Shown here in pieces: positions 8,708-17,487 of a stretch of DNA of 64,000 bases (within the stretch, counting starts at the first letter, position 1; each line of letters opens with the position of its first letter). A model generated the notes under the pieces. The model did not search any database. It saw only the letters and a program-made list of their open reading frames with translations, and was not told the origin of the DNA. The translations under genes were made by a program, and so were the position numbers. The DNA comes from Chitinophagales bacterium. Lineage in GTDB: Bacteria; Bacteroidota; Bacteroidia; Chitinophagales; JADIYW01. The stretch is taken from positions 172,266-236,265 of the forward strand of contig JAMLHI010000005.1 of the NCBI GenBank assembly GCA_023957235.1, in the 5' to 3' direction.

Positions 8708-8776
8708 CTATTCCTTCCTGTAGATTTTCATACAGCAACAACAATTGTACATTGATATTTTTAAGCTATTGGACAT
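8708..8776 (-). CDS. Candidate cysteine-rich leader peptide (four consecutive Cys codons)
   Basis: A short ORF on the minus strand. From the ATG at 8752 it reads MYNCCCCMKIYRKE and stop. An in-frame ATG at 8776 would extend it to 22 residues. The cysteine codons are TGT TGT TGC TGT. The ORF starts about 40-60 bases after the predicted transcription start and ends about 40 bases before the terminator at 8638-8669. Its last codons AGG AAG GAA can pair with the terminator's 5' arm. The layout fits a leader peptide whose translation senses charged tRNA-Cys, although coding is not proven. It is too short for gene finders. Four cysteines could also bind metal if the peptide has an independent function. 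Confidence 0.6.
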   Translation of the reverse strand: MSNSLKISMYNCCCCMKIYRKE

Positions 8777-8820
8777 TTTGTCTTTGATTATTTTAATAAT
8801 GGTTTCTCAAAATTGTGGTT

Positions 8821-8850
8821 CAAATATATTACAGTGTTTTTAAAAATCAA
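8821..8850 (-). promoter_or_regulatory. Strong Bacteroidota promoter for the peroxiredoxin leader
   Basis: On the minus strand TTG (8848-8850), exactly 19 bases, then TATATTTG (8821-8828). Both boxes and the spacing match the phylum consensus TTG-N19-TAnnTTTG. Transcription would start near 8815, producing a leader of about 235 bases before the peroxiredoxin ATG. Confidence 0.75.
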
Positions 8851-8987
8851 ATTTTTCAAGATGTTTTTTGAAAAAAAATAAAATCTCAATAGAAATATTC
8901 AAACGACCTATAATGATTTCAATATGCTACAATTAAATAAGTTCTCCATTTAAAAACAAAAGCCAACAAAAAAATCTAAAAATAAAA

Positions 8988-9012
8988 AAGGTCATCTTAT
9001 ATAGATGACCTT
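8988..9012 (-). terminator. Intrinsic terminator of the DUF3078 gene
   Basis: AAGGTCATCT, loop TATAT, AGATGACCTT: a 10-bp stem followed on the minus strand by TTTTTTATTTTTAG. It lies 20 bases after the stop codon at 9033 and isolates the DUF3078 gene from the peroxiredoxin leader. Confidence 0.85.
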
Positions 9013-9032
9013 GATAGTTTCTTCATTCAGAT

Positions 9033-10028
9033 TTATTTTTCTGTAGGAACTTCTTTTTTAAACACTTTATCAATATTATAAGACAATCCGATACCAATTA
9101 CATTTCTAAACTGCAATTTTCTTGCTGTACCCACTTGAACATTGTCTTCAAATTGAGGAATAAGTTGATCATAATCCCAAATCAAATGAGTGAATACAGC
9201 GGCAGATAAAAATTTATTCACTTTTAATCCCACCGTATTTTGCCAGTCAACATCTATATTCTGAGCAGGTCCATTTCTATAATCTCTAAACAATCTCAAC
9301 ACACTTTGAATATTGACATTTTTTACAACTTCTTGTTTGTAAGATAATATAGCCGTTGCACCCAATTCCCATCTGAATTTTTTACCATTAGCACCATATC
9401 TATCTTGAGCTGAGATACTATCATTGGCAACAATTATCATCTTTGAAGCCAATGGAGATAAAAACATAGAAAAATATTGATTAGGAACATAATCCATACC
9501 TATCGCTCCATCTATCACCATAGGGCTAGCAAACTTAGAAATCATCAAAACTTTATCTCCTGCTGCATTGTATTCATAAGTAGGAGTCATCAATGTCCTA
9601 ATATTGGCATAAACAGATACATACCATTTTTTAGATATTGCATAACCATATTTTGAAAAAATCTCAAAACGATCAGAGTTTTTACGAATAGGCTGAGACT
9701 TCAGTTTTTGAGTTCCATATTCTATGCCTAATCGATTTTGCCATAAATGCTTTTTAAATTTATAATCTGCATAACCATTCACCACTCCTAATAAAGAAAT
9801 AGAAGGATCACCACCAGCAGACCAGTTTTTCAATCCAACTTGATTAAAAGTTAATGAAGCAGTCCCTCCTATTTTCCATCCATCAGGATTTTCTGTGATT
9901 TTCTTCGCATCATCTTTTGTTTTTGCTTGACTATCTGAAATCGCAATATCTTTAAAAACAAAGTCTAAGTCATCTGCATTTATATTATAAATACAAAATA
10001 AAAGTAACAACGTTAAATACTTTTTCAT
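9033..10028 (-). CDS. DUF3078 family outer-membrane beta-barrel protein
   Basis: A 331-residue secreted protein with a signal peptide (MKKYLTLLLLFCIYNINA). From about residue 50 it carries the family's motif GWKIGGTASLTFNQV followed by LKNWSAGGDPS. The rest alternates aromatic and polar residues with many Trp, Tyr and Phe, as in an outer-membrane beta-barrel. DUF3078 proteins are common in Bacteroidota, and their function is not known to me. A -7-like box TAATTTTG (minus strand, 10048-10055) lies 19 bases before the ATG, and a strong terminator follows the gene, so it looks monocistronic. Family assignment is confident; function is unknown. Confidence 0.8.
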   Translation of the reverse strand: MKKYLTLLLLFCIYNINADDLDFVFKDIAISDSQAKTKDDAKKITENPDGWKIGGTASLTFNQVGLKNWSAGGDPSISLLGVVNGYADYKFKKHLWQNRLGIEYGTQKLKSQPIRKNSDRFEIFSKYGYAISKKWYVSVYANIRTLMTPTYEYNAAGDKVLMISKFASPMVIDGAIGMDYVPNQYFSMFLSPLASKMIIVANDSISAQDRYGANGKKFRWELGATAILSYKQEVVKNVNIQSVLRLFRDYRNGPAQNIDVDWQNTVGLKVNKFLSAAVFTHLIWDYDQLIPQFEDNVQVGTARKLQFRNVIGIGLSYNIDKVFKKEVPTEK

Positions 10029-10255
10029 ATTTTTTTAAAATTTGGCACAAAATTACAAATTCATTTATACAAAAATCATTAGATGAAGATTTTTTAATGC
10101 ATTCAATGAAATTGTATTTTGAAAATGCTTCAATTTTATCGTTTTATCTTTCAATTCTATAGGATTTTATCATTTTAAAACTCAATTAGAAATAATTTAT
10201 CACATCATTTTTTTCACATTATTCAGCTTCTGTTGATTAAATATCTATTACAATT

Positions 10256-10286
10256 TTGGTTATTTGCTTTACTAATCCTAAACTTG
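10256..10286 (+). promoter_or_regulatory. Candidate promoter for the lipase-like gene
   Basis: TTG (10256-10258), 20 bases, TAAACTTG (10279-10286): one mismatch to TAnnTTTG. Predicted start near 10291, about 14 bases before the GTG start codon. Confidence 0.45.
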
Positions 10287-10304
10287 TACAAAGCATATTA
10301 AAAA

Positions 10305-11147
10305 GTGGATCAGGTTATAGAATTTGAAAGTACTAGTGAAAAATTAGATTATTGCGACACCAAATACCCTATAATATTAGTCAGTGGTTTAGGTTTTAAA
10401 GATGAAATCAATATCTCAGATTATTGGGGGAAAATTCCTGATTTTCTCAAAGCGCATGGTGCTGAAGTATATACTGCAAGTCAAGATGCTTTTAATAGTC
10501 ACGTGGACAATGCTATCAAATTAAAATATCGCATTTTAGATATTCTAAAGAATAGTGGAAAAGAAAAAGTCAATATTATAGGACACTCTAAAGGAGGTAT
10601 AGAGTCAAGGTATTTGATTTCAAAACTTGGATTTGGAGACAAAGTGGCTAGTTTGACAACATTAGGTAGCCCACATAGAGGAAGTGGAATAGCTGACATA
10701 ATAGTAGGAAGAATTCCATTACCTAAAATTGCAATAGCTAGATTGATAAATATTTATGGAATGCTTTTAGGCGATAAAAGGCCAGATAGTATGAGAGCTG
10801 CTGTACAATTAACAAGATTGGCTATGGAAAATTTTAATAAAGATGTCCCTAATATTGAGGGAGTTTATTATCAAAGCTATGCTTCTCATGTCAACCATGC
10901 CTATCCAAGTATTATGTGGAGAACATTGGCGGGGATTTTACATAATATTGATGGTGATAATGACGGATTAGTTTCTATAGAATCTTCAAAATGGGGTGAA
11001 TTTAAGGGTGTAATCAAAACTGAAAAGTGCCCTTCTATTTCTCATGCTGATATGATAGGCTTAAAGCAATTTTCTATTGTTAGAGATTTTAAAGCACATT
11101 GGTTTTTCGCCAATATTATTCATGATTTAAAGAAAAGAGGGTATTAG
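10305..11147 (+). CDS. Triacylglycerol lipase-like alpha/beta hydrolase
   Basis: A 280-residue alpha/beta hydrolase resembling class 2/PGAP1-like lipases. YPIILVSGLGF (from residue 21) is the first core strand with its oxyanion region. The nucleophile elbow is GHSKGG with Ser95, where GHSQGG is more usual. TTLGSPHRGSG follows, DGDNDGLVS probably supplies the acid, and SHAD near the C-terminus the histidine. There is no signal peptide, so it looks cytoplasmic or peripheral. The start is GTG at 10305; no ATG lies upstream in frame close to the core fold. Its TAG stop overlaps the TAA stop of the convergent DUF4249 gene (shared bases TTAG). Substrate is unknown. Confidence 0.78.
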   Translation: MDQVIEFESTSEKLDYCDTKYPIILVSGLGFKDEINISDYWGKIPDFLKAHGAEVYTASQDAFNSHVDNAIKLKYRILDILKNSGKEKVNIIGHSKGGIESRYLISKLGFGDKVASLTTLGSPHRGSGIADIIVGRIPLPKIAIARLINIYGMLLGDKRPDSMRAAVQLTRLAMENFNKDVPNIEGVYYQSYASHVNHAYPSIMWRTLAGILHNIDGDNDGLVSIESSKWGEFKGVIKTEKCPSISHADMIGLKQFSIVRDFKAHWFFANIIHDLKKRGY

Positions 11148-12046
11148 AAAATTTTGATAATTCTCTGTACAGTTACTTTAGCACTGAATATTCCTATACC
11201 ATTATAAATGTTTGAATAGACAATCATTGGCTCTCCAAAATTATCATTATTTCTCTTGCGATATGATACTCTATAATCATATCCGTCTTTTGTAATCTCT
11301 TCTAATATGATGATTAATTGGAGAGAAATTATATTTTCACTCTTCCACAAATCTGTGTTTTTAAGTGCAATTCTATAATTGATTTCACCAGAATTAGATA
11401 TTTCATTTATCCATTTTCTTCGATAATCATTAAACCCGCCAGATTTATCAAATGTAGTCACTAATAAAGTACTATCACGAATTATAATAGGATTTCCTAC
11501 TTGGTGACTATCTACACTCCCCCATCTGACAGCCAAAAAATTTTGTACTGAAAAATATCTTTGTTGTAACAAACTATCTTTACCTAGTTCTATCGTAACT
11601 GAAACAGTATCTTCAGTATTTAATTTCAAAAAATTCTTATTAAAAGATACTTCTTCAATTTGTGGATATTCAGGTATTTTTTGACTAGCACTCGCACTTT
11701 TAAAATCTTTATAACTAGCTTTTATATCATAGTCTTTCCCAGCAGAAACGGCTTTTTCAGATTTATACAACCCATGTAAACTATCATTTGAATGAAAAAT
11801 TAATTTATCAAAATATTTTCCATCTTCAAATAAAACAACATCAACATCAGATGGTGTATGATAATTGCCATATAAATTAGCCTCTTTGGGTAGTGCAACA
11901 AGAACTTTCACTTCTTCATCAGGATCTAATTCGGAAGTGATAGACAATATTTTCTCACCATTTTCCAAATTCATCTCATAATTCTTCAAACAAGAACTTA
12001 TCAATACAACCATTATAAGAATAAGTATATTAAAAATCCAGCGCAT
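11144..12046 (-). CDS. DUF4249 family lipoprotein
   Basis: A 300-residue lipoprotein. The signal peptide ends in the lipobox ISSC with Cys19, so it is probably anchored in the outer membrane. DUF4249 proteins in Bacteroidota are regularly encoded next to a TonB-dependent receptor, and that is the case here: the start overlaps the receptor gene's end by 17 bases, which implies translational coupling. Features seen include the beta-rich region VKVLVALPKEANLYG with a long acidic middle. A role as surface partner of the receptor is an inference from context. The stop overlaps that of the convergent lipase gene. Confidence 0.8.
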   Translation of the reverse strand: MRWIFNILILIMVVLISSCLKNYEMNLENGEKILSITSELDPDEEVKVLVALPKEANLYGNYHTPSDVDVVLFEDGKYFDKLIFHSNDSLHGLYKSEKAVSAGKDYDIKASYKDFKSASASQKIPEYPQIEEVSFNKNFLKLNTEDTVSVTIELGKDSLLQQRYFSVQNFLAVRWGSVDSHQVGNPIIIRDSTLLVTTFDKSGGFNDYRRKWINEISNSGEINYRIALKNTDLWKSENIISLQLIIILEEITKDGYDYRVSYRKRNNDNFGEPMIVYSNIYNGIGIFSAKVTVQRIIKIF

Positions 12047-14441
12047 AACTAAAAGAAGGCATTATAGGCAGTAAAGTAATTGATTTGTATCGGTTTTGAA
12101 TATTGGCACCCGTCCCATATTGTTTCTCAAAAATGTCAAAAACATTTTTTCGATTATAAACATTATAAATACTCATATTGATACTCTGGTTAAACTTTCC
12201 TTTCTTCCATTTATAATTGGCACCAATATCCAAATGATGATAAGGAATTAATTGCTTATTGTTTCTTTTTTCAAATAATTTTATTTGTTGACTACTATTA
12301 TTCAGAAAATAGGAATCTTGAGAAAGTTGGTCATAGTAATCCACCAAACCCAATGAAGGATATATTAAGTCTGGCTGTGTGAAAGGTCTGCCCGAACCAT
12401 AAACCCAAGTCGCTGATATATCCCAATTTTTATTCAAGACAAAATTAACTAATGTCGAAAAGTCATGTCTTCTATCATAAGTATAAGGATACCATTGACC
12501 TTTATTTAAAAGGACAAACTGTCTTTCAGATTTCGAAAGATTATAATTGGCAGTAAATGTGAAAAATTTAATTTTCTTTGAAACATAAAATTCAATACCA
12601 TAGGTTCTACCTTTCCCTTTACCTATCACATTTTTATACCATGCCACATTTTCAGAAAATTCATCATCATCTTTTGCTTCAATTTGATTACGACTCCATC
12701 TATGAAATACATCAACACTCCAGTTCCAACCCTGAATATTCTGCCTGACAGATAAAACATTTTGATACGCTAATTGACGAGGTACATTACTATCGGCTGG
12801 CACCCAAAAATCACTCATCACACTTCCAATAGAGCCTGATATCATGTGCAAATACTGCTCTGTCAATTCACTCGCAGATTGTAGTGTAATGGAATAAGGC
12901 AAGTGAAATTCCATAGAAATCCGTGGTAATATTGACCAATTGCGATATCCTTGAGTAGAATAAAAATTCCCTCGAACCCCAGAAAAAATATCTACTATTT
13001 TGTTTCTAAATTGGTAATCAATAAACAAGGAAGATTCTGAAGTTGAAATCACATCATTATTTGTCAATTTATTGACCAATACTTTATTATCCAATTTTTG
13101 ATAATTCAAAGTCTTATTGGGCAAAAATCGACGAAAAGCAACTTGGGTCCCCGCCTTAAACTGGTGATTCTCTTTTATCAAATCAAGACAAGCAAAATAT
13201 CCCGTTTCATTGACGGATGCATATATTGAATTGATTTTATCTTCCAACTTAGGCTGAGAAGATGGAAAATACAATGTAGATTTCTTTTTATTATCCTGTC
13301 TTAAAACAAAATAAGAGTTATAAACTTTATGATAAAATAATAGGTTTCCATTAATAAAATATTGGTGACTGATCGAAGTCAAGGCATTCTTCCATGAAAA
13401 ATTATTATTAACGACTTTATGCTTATTATAGCTAATATCTAATTCCTCACTAAAATCAATTTCATCTTCATTCTTTTGAAAAACGTACCTATCATCAGTG
13501 AAAAAGACATTCAACTTTATATTATTTTTTGAATTAATTTTATAATTCAAATTGGTATTCATATCATAGAAATAATAACTTATAAATCCTTCTTCATTAT
13601 CCATTTTGTATTGGGATTTGGAGATAGGCTTGATAAAAAGTCCTGCATGACAACCTCGCATCGCTACTTGCAAACCAACCTTATTTTTCTTTAAGGGGGT
13701 CTCCAAATATATTTTTGAATTAAGCACTCCAATCTGAAAACCTACGTGTGTGTCTCTCAATGTTGGAGTCTTAGTCGTAACAGATATTGCAGAAGTCAGC
13801 CTATTGGACATGTATGAGGGTAAATAATTTTTATACAAATCTGCCGAGCCTATTACATCACTGTTAAAAACTGACATGATACCAAATAAATGGCTCAAGT
13901 TAAATAAGGGCACACCATCCAAAGCGACCAAGTTCTGATCTGAACTTCCACCTCTAACAAATATGGCAGAACTTCCTTCCATACCTGATTGTACACCAGG
14001 TAATAATTGTATAGCTTTGACTAATTCTCTTTCCCCAAAAAAAGTAGGCAACATTTCCAATGTTTCTTGTGATACACCGACTACTCCATTGCTTTTATTT
14101 TGTGCAGATGCTGTCACCTCAATAGTTTCCAACACATTAGAAATCTCTTTTAATGAACAAGATATTAAAGTGTCATTTTGAACCGTAAAGTATAAGGTAT
14201 CAGTCTTATAACCCAAATAAGAAACTTCAAATTGATACTCCCCTTTTTCTAATCCTAAAATTGCACTTCCTAATTCATTGGTAATAACACCTTTATTGGA
14301 TTTTAGATTCTTAATACTTGCTCCGATCAATGGTTCTGAAGTGCCTCCTCCTATTACTTTCCAGTTGACGATATGCGCTTCTATCATGTTGAAACATGTA
14401 TAGATAAAAAGGAAGAGAAATATCAGTAAACTATTTAACAT
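12030..14441 (-). CDS. TonB-dependent receptor with carboxypeptidase-D-like N-terminal domain
   Basis: An outer-membrane receptor of about 803 residues. After the signal peptide it has a carboxypeptidase-regulatory-like domain (GGTSEPLIGASIKNL, with YLGYKTDTLYF), then a plug domain (ETIEVTASAQ, LPGVQSGMEGSSAIFVRGGSSDQNLVALDG is cut here to its sense: a plug with FVRGG and LDGVP), and a 22-strand-type barrel ending in a C-terminal Phe (SYALDF). The frame also opens at a TTG (14459), but the ATG at 14441 begins the signal sequence directly. Such receptors import ligands using TonB energy. Its coupling to DUF4249 fits a Bacteroidota uptake pair. The ligand is unknown. Confidence 0.88.
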   Translation of the reverse strand: MLNSLLIFLFLFIYTCFNMIEAHIVNWKVIGGGTSEPLIGASIKNLKSNKGVITNELGSAILGLEKGEYQFEVSYLGYKTDTLYFTVQNDTLISCSLKEISNVLETIEVTASAQNKSNGVVGVSQETLEMLPTFFGERELVKAIQLLPGVQSGMEGSSAIFVRGGSSDQNLVALDGVPLFNLSHLFGIMSVFNSDVIGSADLYKNYLPSYMSNRLTSAISVTTKTPTLRDTHVGFQIGVLNSKIYLETPLKKNKVGLQVAMRGCHAGLFIKPISKSQYKMDNEEGFISYYFYDMNTNLNYKINSKNNIKLNVFFTDDRYVFQKNEDEIDFSEELDISYNKHKVVNNNFSWKNALTSISHQYFINGNLLFYHKVYNSYFVLRQDNKKKSTLYFPSSQPKLEDKINSIYASVNETGYFACLDLIKENHQFKAGTQVAFRRFLPNKTLNYQKLDNKVLVNKLTNNDVISTSESSLFIDYQFRNKIVDIFSGVRGNFYSTQGYRNWSILPRISMEFHLPYSITLQSASELTEQYLHMISGSIGSVMSDFWVPADSNVPRQLAYQNVLSVRQNIQGWNWSVDVFHRWSRNQIEAKDDDEFSENVAWYKNVIGKGKGRTYGIEFYVSKKIKFFTFTANYNLSKSERQFVLLNKGQWYPYTYDRRHDFSTLVNFVLNKNWDISATWVYGSGRPFTQPDLIYPSLGLVDYYDQLSQDSYFLNNSSQQIKLFEKRNNKQLIPYHHLDIGANYKWKKGKFNQSINMSIYNVYNRKNVFDIFEKQYGTGANIQNRYKSITLLPIMPSFSYALDF

Positions 14442-14551
14442 TTTTAGTAAATAAAGCAATGAAGGTATAACTAATTCAGTAAAAATTATTTTCTCTGAAA
14501 AATAAACTCTTCTCTCTTACTAAAAATCTTTAAAGTAATAATTAATATACT

Positions 14552-16162
14552 TTATTCCATTGAATGAAAAGGCGATATCAAAACACCAGGATTGAGAATC
14601 CATTGCGAATCAACAGCGTCTTTTGCACTGCATAAAATTTTTTGAAATGTTGGGCTGGCTTGTCGTTCATACCATGGTTTATGATCTCTTCCTACAGCAT
14701 GATGATGTGTTATAGTAGCACCATTTTCAATCAAAGTATCTGAAACTATGCGCTTAATTTCATCCCATTCTTCTAATTGTGCATTCTTTTTTCCTTGAGC
14801 TATAATAGTATAGTAAGGAGCAGGCCCATCAGGATAGATATGAGTAAAGCGACAAGTAATCAATCCAATCATTTTAAGACTTTGAAGTGTAGCATAGGTA
14901 TTCCTCTCAATTGCTTGATGTAAATCCCTAAACTTATCCCAAGTAACAGCAGTTTCAAATGTTTCGACAACAAGACCATTTTTAATCATTTCATCTCTGA
15001 GATAAGGAGCACGAATAAAAGAACGTTTCCATTCATCAGATTCTTTTTCAACTGATGAAGAACCTTGAGTCGCCAAAGGCAATATTCCCCCTAATTCAGT
15101 ACATAAGACAATGGCTTTATCTAACAAATCTTTGACTTCAAAGTATGCAGATTCAAATCCTATGATTAAAACTGCATGAATGCCATCTCCCAAACCGTTA
15201 AAAAATGCTTCCATCGCATTGATTAATCTTGCATTGCTAGGATTTAATCCAGATTGAGCTAAAACTCTACAAGCCTCAGCTCCCTTTTCAAAATCTTTAA
15301 AATATAATGTGAAAGTTTCCTTATATTTTGGAACATCCTGTAAACGCATCCACGCTTCTGTAATAATTCCTAGGGTTCCTTCTGAGCCACACACCAAACG
15401 CTCTTCAGAAGGACCAGCACCAGACCCAGGCAATCTCCTTGAATTCAAAATACCACCTTGTGGTGTCATCATTCTGACAGATTGAACAAACTCATCTATA
15501 TGGGTATATAATGTTGCAAAATGACCACCAGAACGAGTAGCAATCCAACCCCCTAAGGTCGAAAACTCAAAACTTTGAGGATAATGACGAATAGTCAAGC
15601 CATTTTCTCTTAATTTTTGCTCCAAATCCAATCCATAAATTCCAGCTTGTATCCTTGCACTCCTACTCGATTTGTCAATTTCCAAAACACGGTCAAAATT
15701 CATCATATCAATAGTGATACAACCAGAATATCCTTCAGGCAATTGAGCTTCAACACCTCCACATACACTAGAGCCACCACCATAAGGAATCAAGGCAATC
15801 CGATTGGATATTGCAAAATCAAACAGCTCTTGAATATCTTCTTCTGTTTTTGGAAAAGCAATATAATCAGGTGCTTTCTGAAATACACCATTCAATCCTC
15901 TCCATACATCTCTGAATGATTTGCCGTAACAATGTCGCGCTCTTTGCAATTTATCATTTGTACAAAATAGCTTTAAGTGATTGGGCAGTTCAAACCTTGA
16001 AGAAGGTATCTTAATATTATCAATAGTTGGAGGAGTTATCTTTTCAAACTCCTTTATCCCAAGCCCCATTTTTAAATATCTTAAAGAATTCTGGACAATT
16101 TCTTCAGGAATTTGATAATCTGAATAACCCCATCCCCAAAAACTTCTTTTTTCGTGTAGCAT
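14552..16162 (-). CDS. FAD-binding oxidase, alkyldihydroxyacetonephosphate synthase-like
   Basis: A 536-residue flavoprotein of the VAO/PCMH fold (FAD_binding_4 plus FAD-oxidase C). PYGGGSSVCGGVE is the FAD-pyrophosphate loop. HYPQSFEFSTLGGWIATRS and GGHFATLYTHIDEF are characteristic of alkylglycerone-phosphate synthase (AGPS), and the late HHHAVGRDHKPW block matches AGPS, whose HHH motif is catalytic. AGPS forms the ether bond of ether lipids. The family match suggests an ether-lipid role, but many bacterial homologues have no proven activity. Start is ATG at 16162. It sits upstream of the TonB receptor on the same strand with a 110-base gap. No acyl-DHAP synthase is nearby. Confidence 0.8.
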   Translation of the reverse strand: MLHEKRSFWGWGYSDYQIPEEIVQNSLRYLKMGLGIKEFEKITPPTIDNIKIPSSRFELPNHLKLFCTNDKLQRARHCYGKSFRDVWRGLNGVFQKAPDYIAFPKTEEDIQELFDFAISNRIALIPYGGGSSVCGGVEAQLPEGYSGCITIDMMNFDRVLEIDKSSRSARIQAGIYGLDLEQKLRENGLTIRHYPQSFEFSTLGGWIATRSGGHFATLYTHIDEFVQSVRMMTPQGGILNSRRLPGSGAGPSEERLVCGSEGTLGIITEAWMRLQDVPKYKETFTLYFKDFEKGAEACRVLAQSGLNPSNARLINAMEAFFNGLGDGIHAVLIIGFESAYFEVKDLLDKAIVLCTELGGILPLATQGSSSVEKESDEWKRSFIRAPYLRDEMIKNGLVVETFETAVTWDKFRDLHQAIERNTYATLQSLKMIGLITCRFTHIYPDGPAPYYTIIAQGKKNAQLEEWDEIKRIVSDTLIENGATITHHHAVGRDHKPWYERQASPTFQKILCSAKDAVDSQWILNPGVLISPFHSME

Positions 16163-16400
16163 AACTTAAAATCTCTATTAAAATTAAAAGAAATTATTAT
16201 TTAATTGAAACATAAAATAAGGCTTTTTTCTCAAATAAAATTATTCAATCACTGATTTAATTCTCACCCATCATTTTAAAAATATTGACAAAATCCTGAC
16301 ACTTACATCCATTCAATTAAAACTGATAATGAAACTTTTTTTAACTTTGACGAAGTGAATTATTATCAATGAGCTATAGTACATTAAAAGCTTATAAAAT

Positions 16401-16559
16401 ATGAAAGAAGACAGTCAAGCCAATCACCTTCAAAAAGAAGATAACAATAGCAAAAAATGGATAAAACGCCTTGGTGCTGGAGCTTTTATGTTTTTTTTAA
16501 TAAAAGGGATAGCTTGGCTTTTTGTTTTTGCTTATGCAGCAAAAACTTGTGCAATTTAA
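16401..16559 (+). CDS. Small single-pass membrane protein, 52 residues
   Basis: An ATG at 16401 opens a 52-codon frame. The N-terminal 20 residues are charged (MKEDSQANHLQKEDNNSKKW), followed by a basic patch IKRLG, a hydrophobic segment AGAFMFFLIKGIAWLFVFAYA and a short tail with one Cys. I recall similar KR-LG-GAFMFFLIKG-W small proteins in Bacteroidota but know no function. A -7-like TAACTTTG (16342-16349) lies upstream. Its stop is about 95 bases before the tRNA-His terminator. Coding is supported by the clean charged-then-hydrophobic layout. Confidence 0.6.
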   Translation: MKEDSQANHLQKEDNNSKKWIKRLGAGAFMFFLIKGIAWLFVFAYAAKTCAI

Positions 16560-16654
16560 ACTCTAACAAATTTCAACGACTCATCAGTCTGCAATGCTTA
16601 TTGATCATATTTTAATAGCATCAATCTGAATAATTATCAAGTGAAATAGAAAAT

Positions 16655-16682
16655 AAAAAGGTTGTCAAATGACAACCTTTTT
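16655..16682. terminator. Bidirectional intrinsic terminator
   Basis: AAAAAGGTTGTC, loop AAAT, GACAACCTTTTT: a 12-bp stem with A/T tails on both sides. It ends the tRNA-His transcript (minus) and may also stop the small membrane-protein transcript (plus). Confidence 0.85.
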
Positions 16683-16689
16683 ATTTGAA

Positions 16690-16765
16690 GGGAGAATGAC
16701 GGGAATCGAACCCGCGACCTTCAGGACCACAATCTGACGCTCTAACCGACTGAGCTACAATCTCC
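16690..16765 (-). tRNA. tRNA-His (anticodon GTG)
   Basis: Minus-strand cloverleaf starting GGAGATT. The D arm has AGCTCAGTCGGTTAGAGC, the anticodon loop is TTGTGGT (anticodon GTG), the T arm is CGCGGGTTCGAATCCCG, and the acceptor ends ATTCTCC with a C discriminator, as tRNA-His requires. CCA is not encoded. The top of the anticodon stem shows an A-C mismatch and the acceptor a T-T pair. A terminator follows. Confidence 0.93.
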
Positions 16766-16824
16766 ATTTAGCGAGTGCAAAGATAATCATATTTCCTTTA
16801 TTTAAAAGAGTTATTGTTAAATTT

Positions 16825-17478
16825 TCAGGAAATAATTTGACCATCACGCATTTTAAATATCATATCTGCTTGTTCAGCTAATTGTTCATTATGAGTAACA
16901 ATAACAAAAGTCTGATTCAAAGTATTTTTTAAGTCAAAAAACATCTGATGCAATTCATTTGCCCTTGTGGTATCTAAGTTGCCAGAAGGTTCATCAGCCA
17001 AAACTATCTTAGGCTGATTGATTAAAGCTCTGGCGACAGATACTCTTTGTTGCTCTCCTCCAGACAATTCAGAAGGTCGATGATTTGCTCTATGGTCTAA
17101 ACCCAATAATTCTAATAAATATTTACCACGATTCTGAATTTCTGCCACATTGAAGCCTCCCAAATACCCAGGAATACAAATATTTTCCAAAGCAGTAAAT
17201 TCAGGCAATAAATGATGAAATTGGAAAACAAAACCAATATTCTGATTTCTGAATTTCGACAAGGCCTTTTCATTGAAGTTTTTGATATTTATCCCATCAT
17301 AAAAGACCTCTCCTTTATCCGTTTTATCTAATGTACCAATGATATGTAACAAAGTGCTTTTCCCTGCTCCTGAAGGGCCTGTAATACATACTACTTTAGA
17401 TGAAGGTATTTCAATGTTCACGTCATTCAAAACTTGAACTTGACCATAATTCTTAAAAATATGCTTACAGTAAATCAA
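16825..17478 (-). CDS. lolD: Lipoprotein-releasing ABC transporter ATPase LolD-like
   Basis: A 217-residue ABC ATPase of the LolD/MacB group, which powers extraction of lipoproteins from the inner membrane or related export. Walker A is GPSGAGKST (residues 34-42), the Q-loop region is FVFQFHHLLPEFTALEN (typical LolD), the signature is LSGGEQQR, Walker B is VLADEPSGNLD and the H-loop is VTHN. The start appears to be TTG at 17478; no ATG precedes the first strand. It follows the HU-SPOR gene by 9 bases, so it is probably in the same operon. No LolC/E permease is in the window, so the partner is inferred. Confidence 0.87.
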   Translation of the reverse strand: MIYCKHIFKNYGQVQVLNDVNIEIPSSKVVCITGPSGAGKSTLLHIIGTLDKTDKGEVFYDGINIKNFNEKALSKFRNQNIGFVFQFHHLLPEFTALENICIPGYLGGFNVAEIQNRGKYLLELLGLDHRANHRPSELSGGEQQRVSVARALINQPKIVLADEPSGNLDTTRANELHQMFFDLKNTLNQTFVIVTHNEQLAEQADMIFKMRDGQIIS

Positions 17479-17487
17479 GACCCCTGA

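Noticed and set aside
15617..15919. 100-codon plus-strand frame opposite the AGPS-like gene
   Set aside because: The minus strand carries conserved FAD-binding motifs throughout this stretch.
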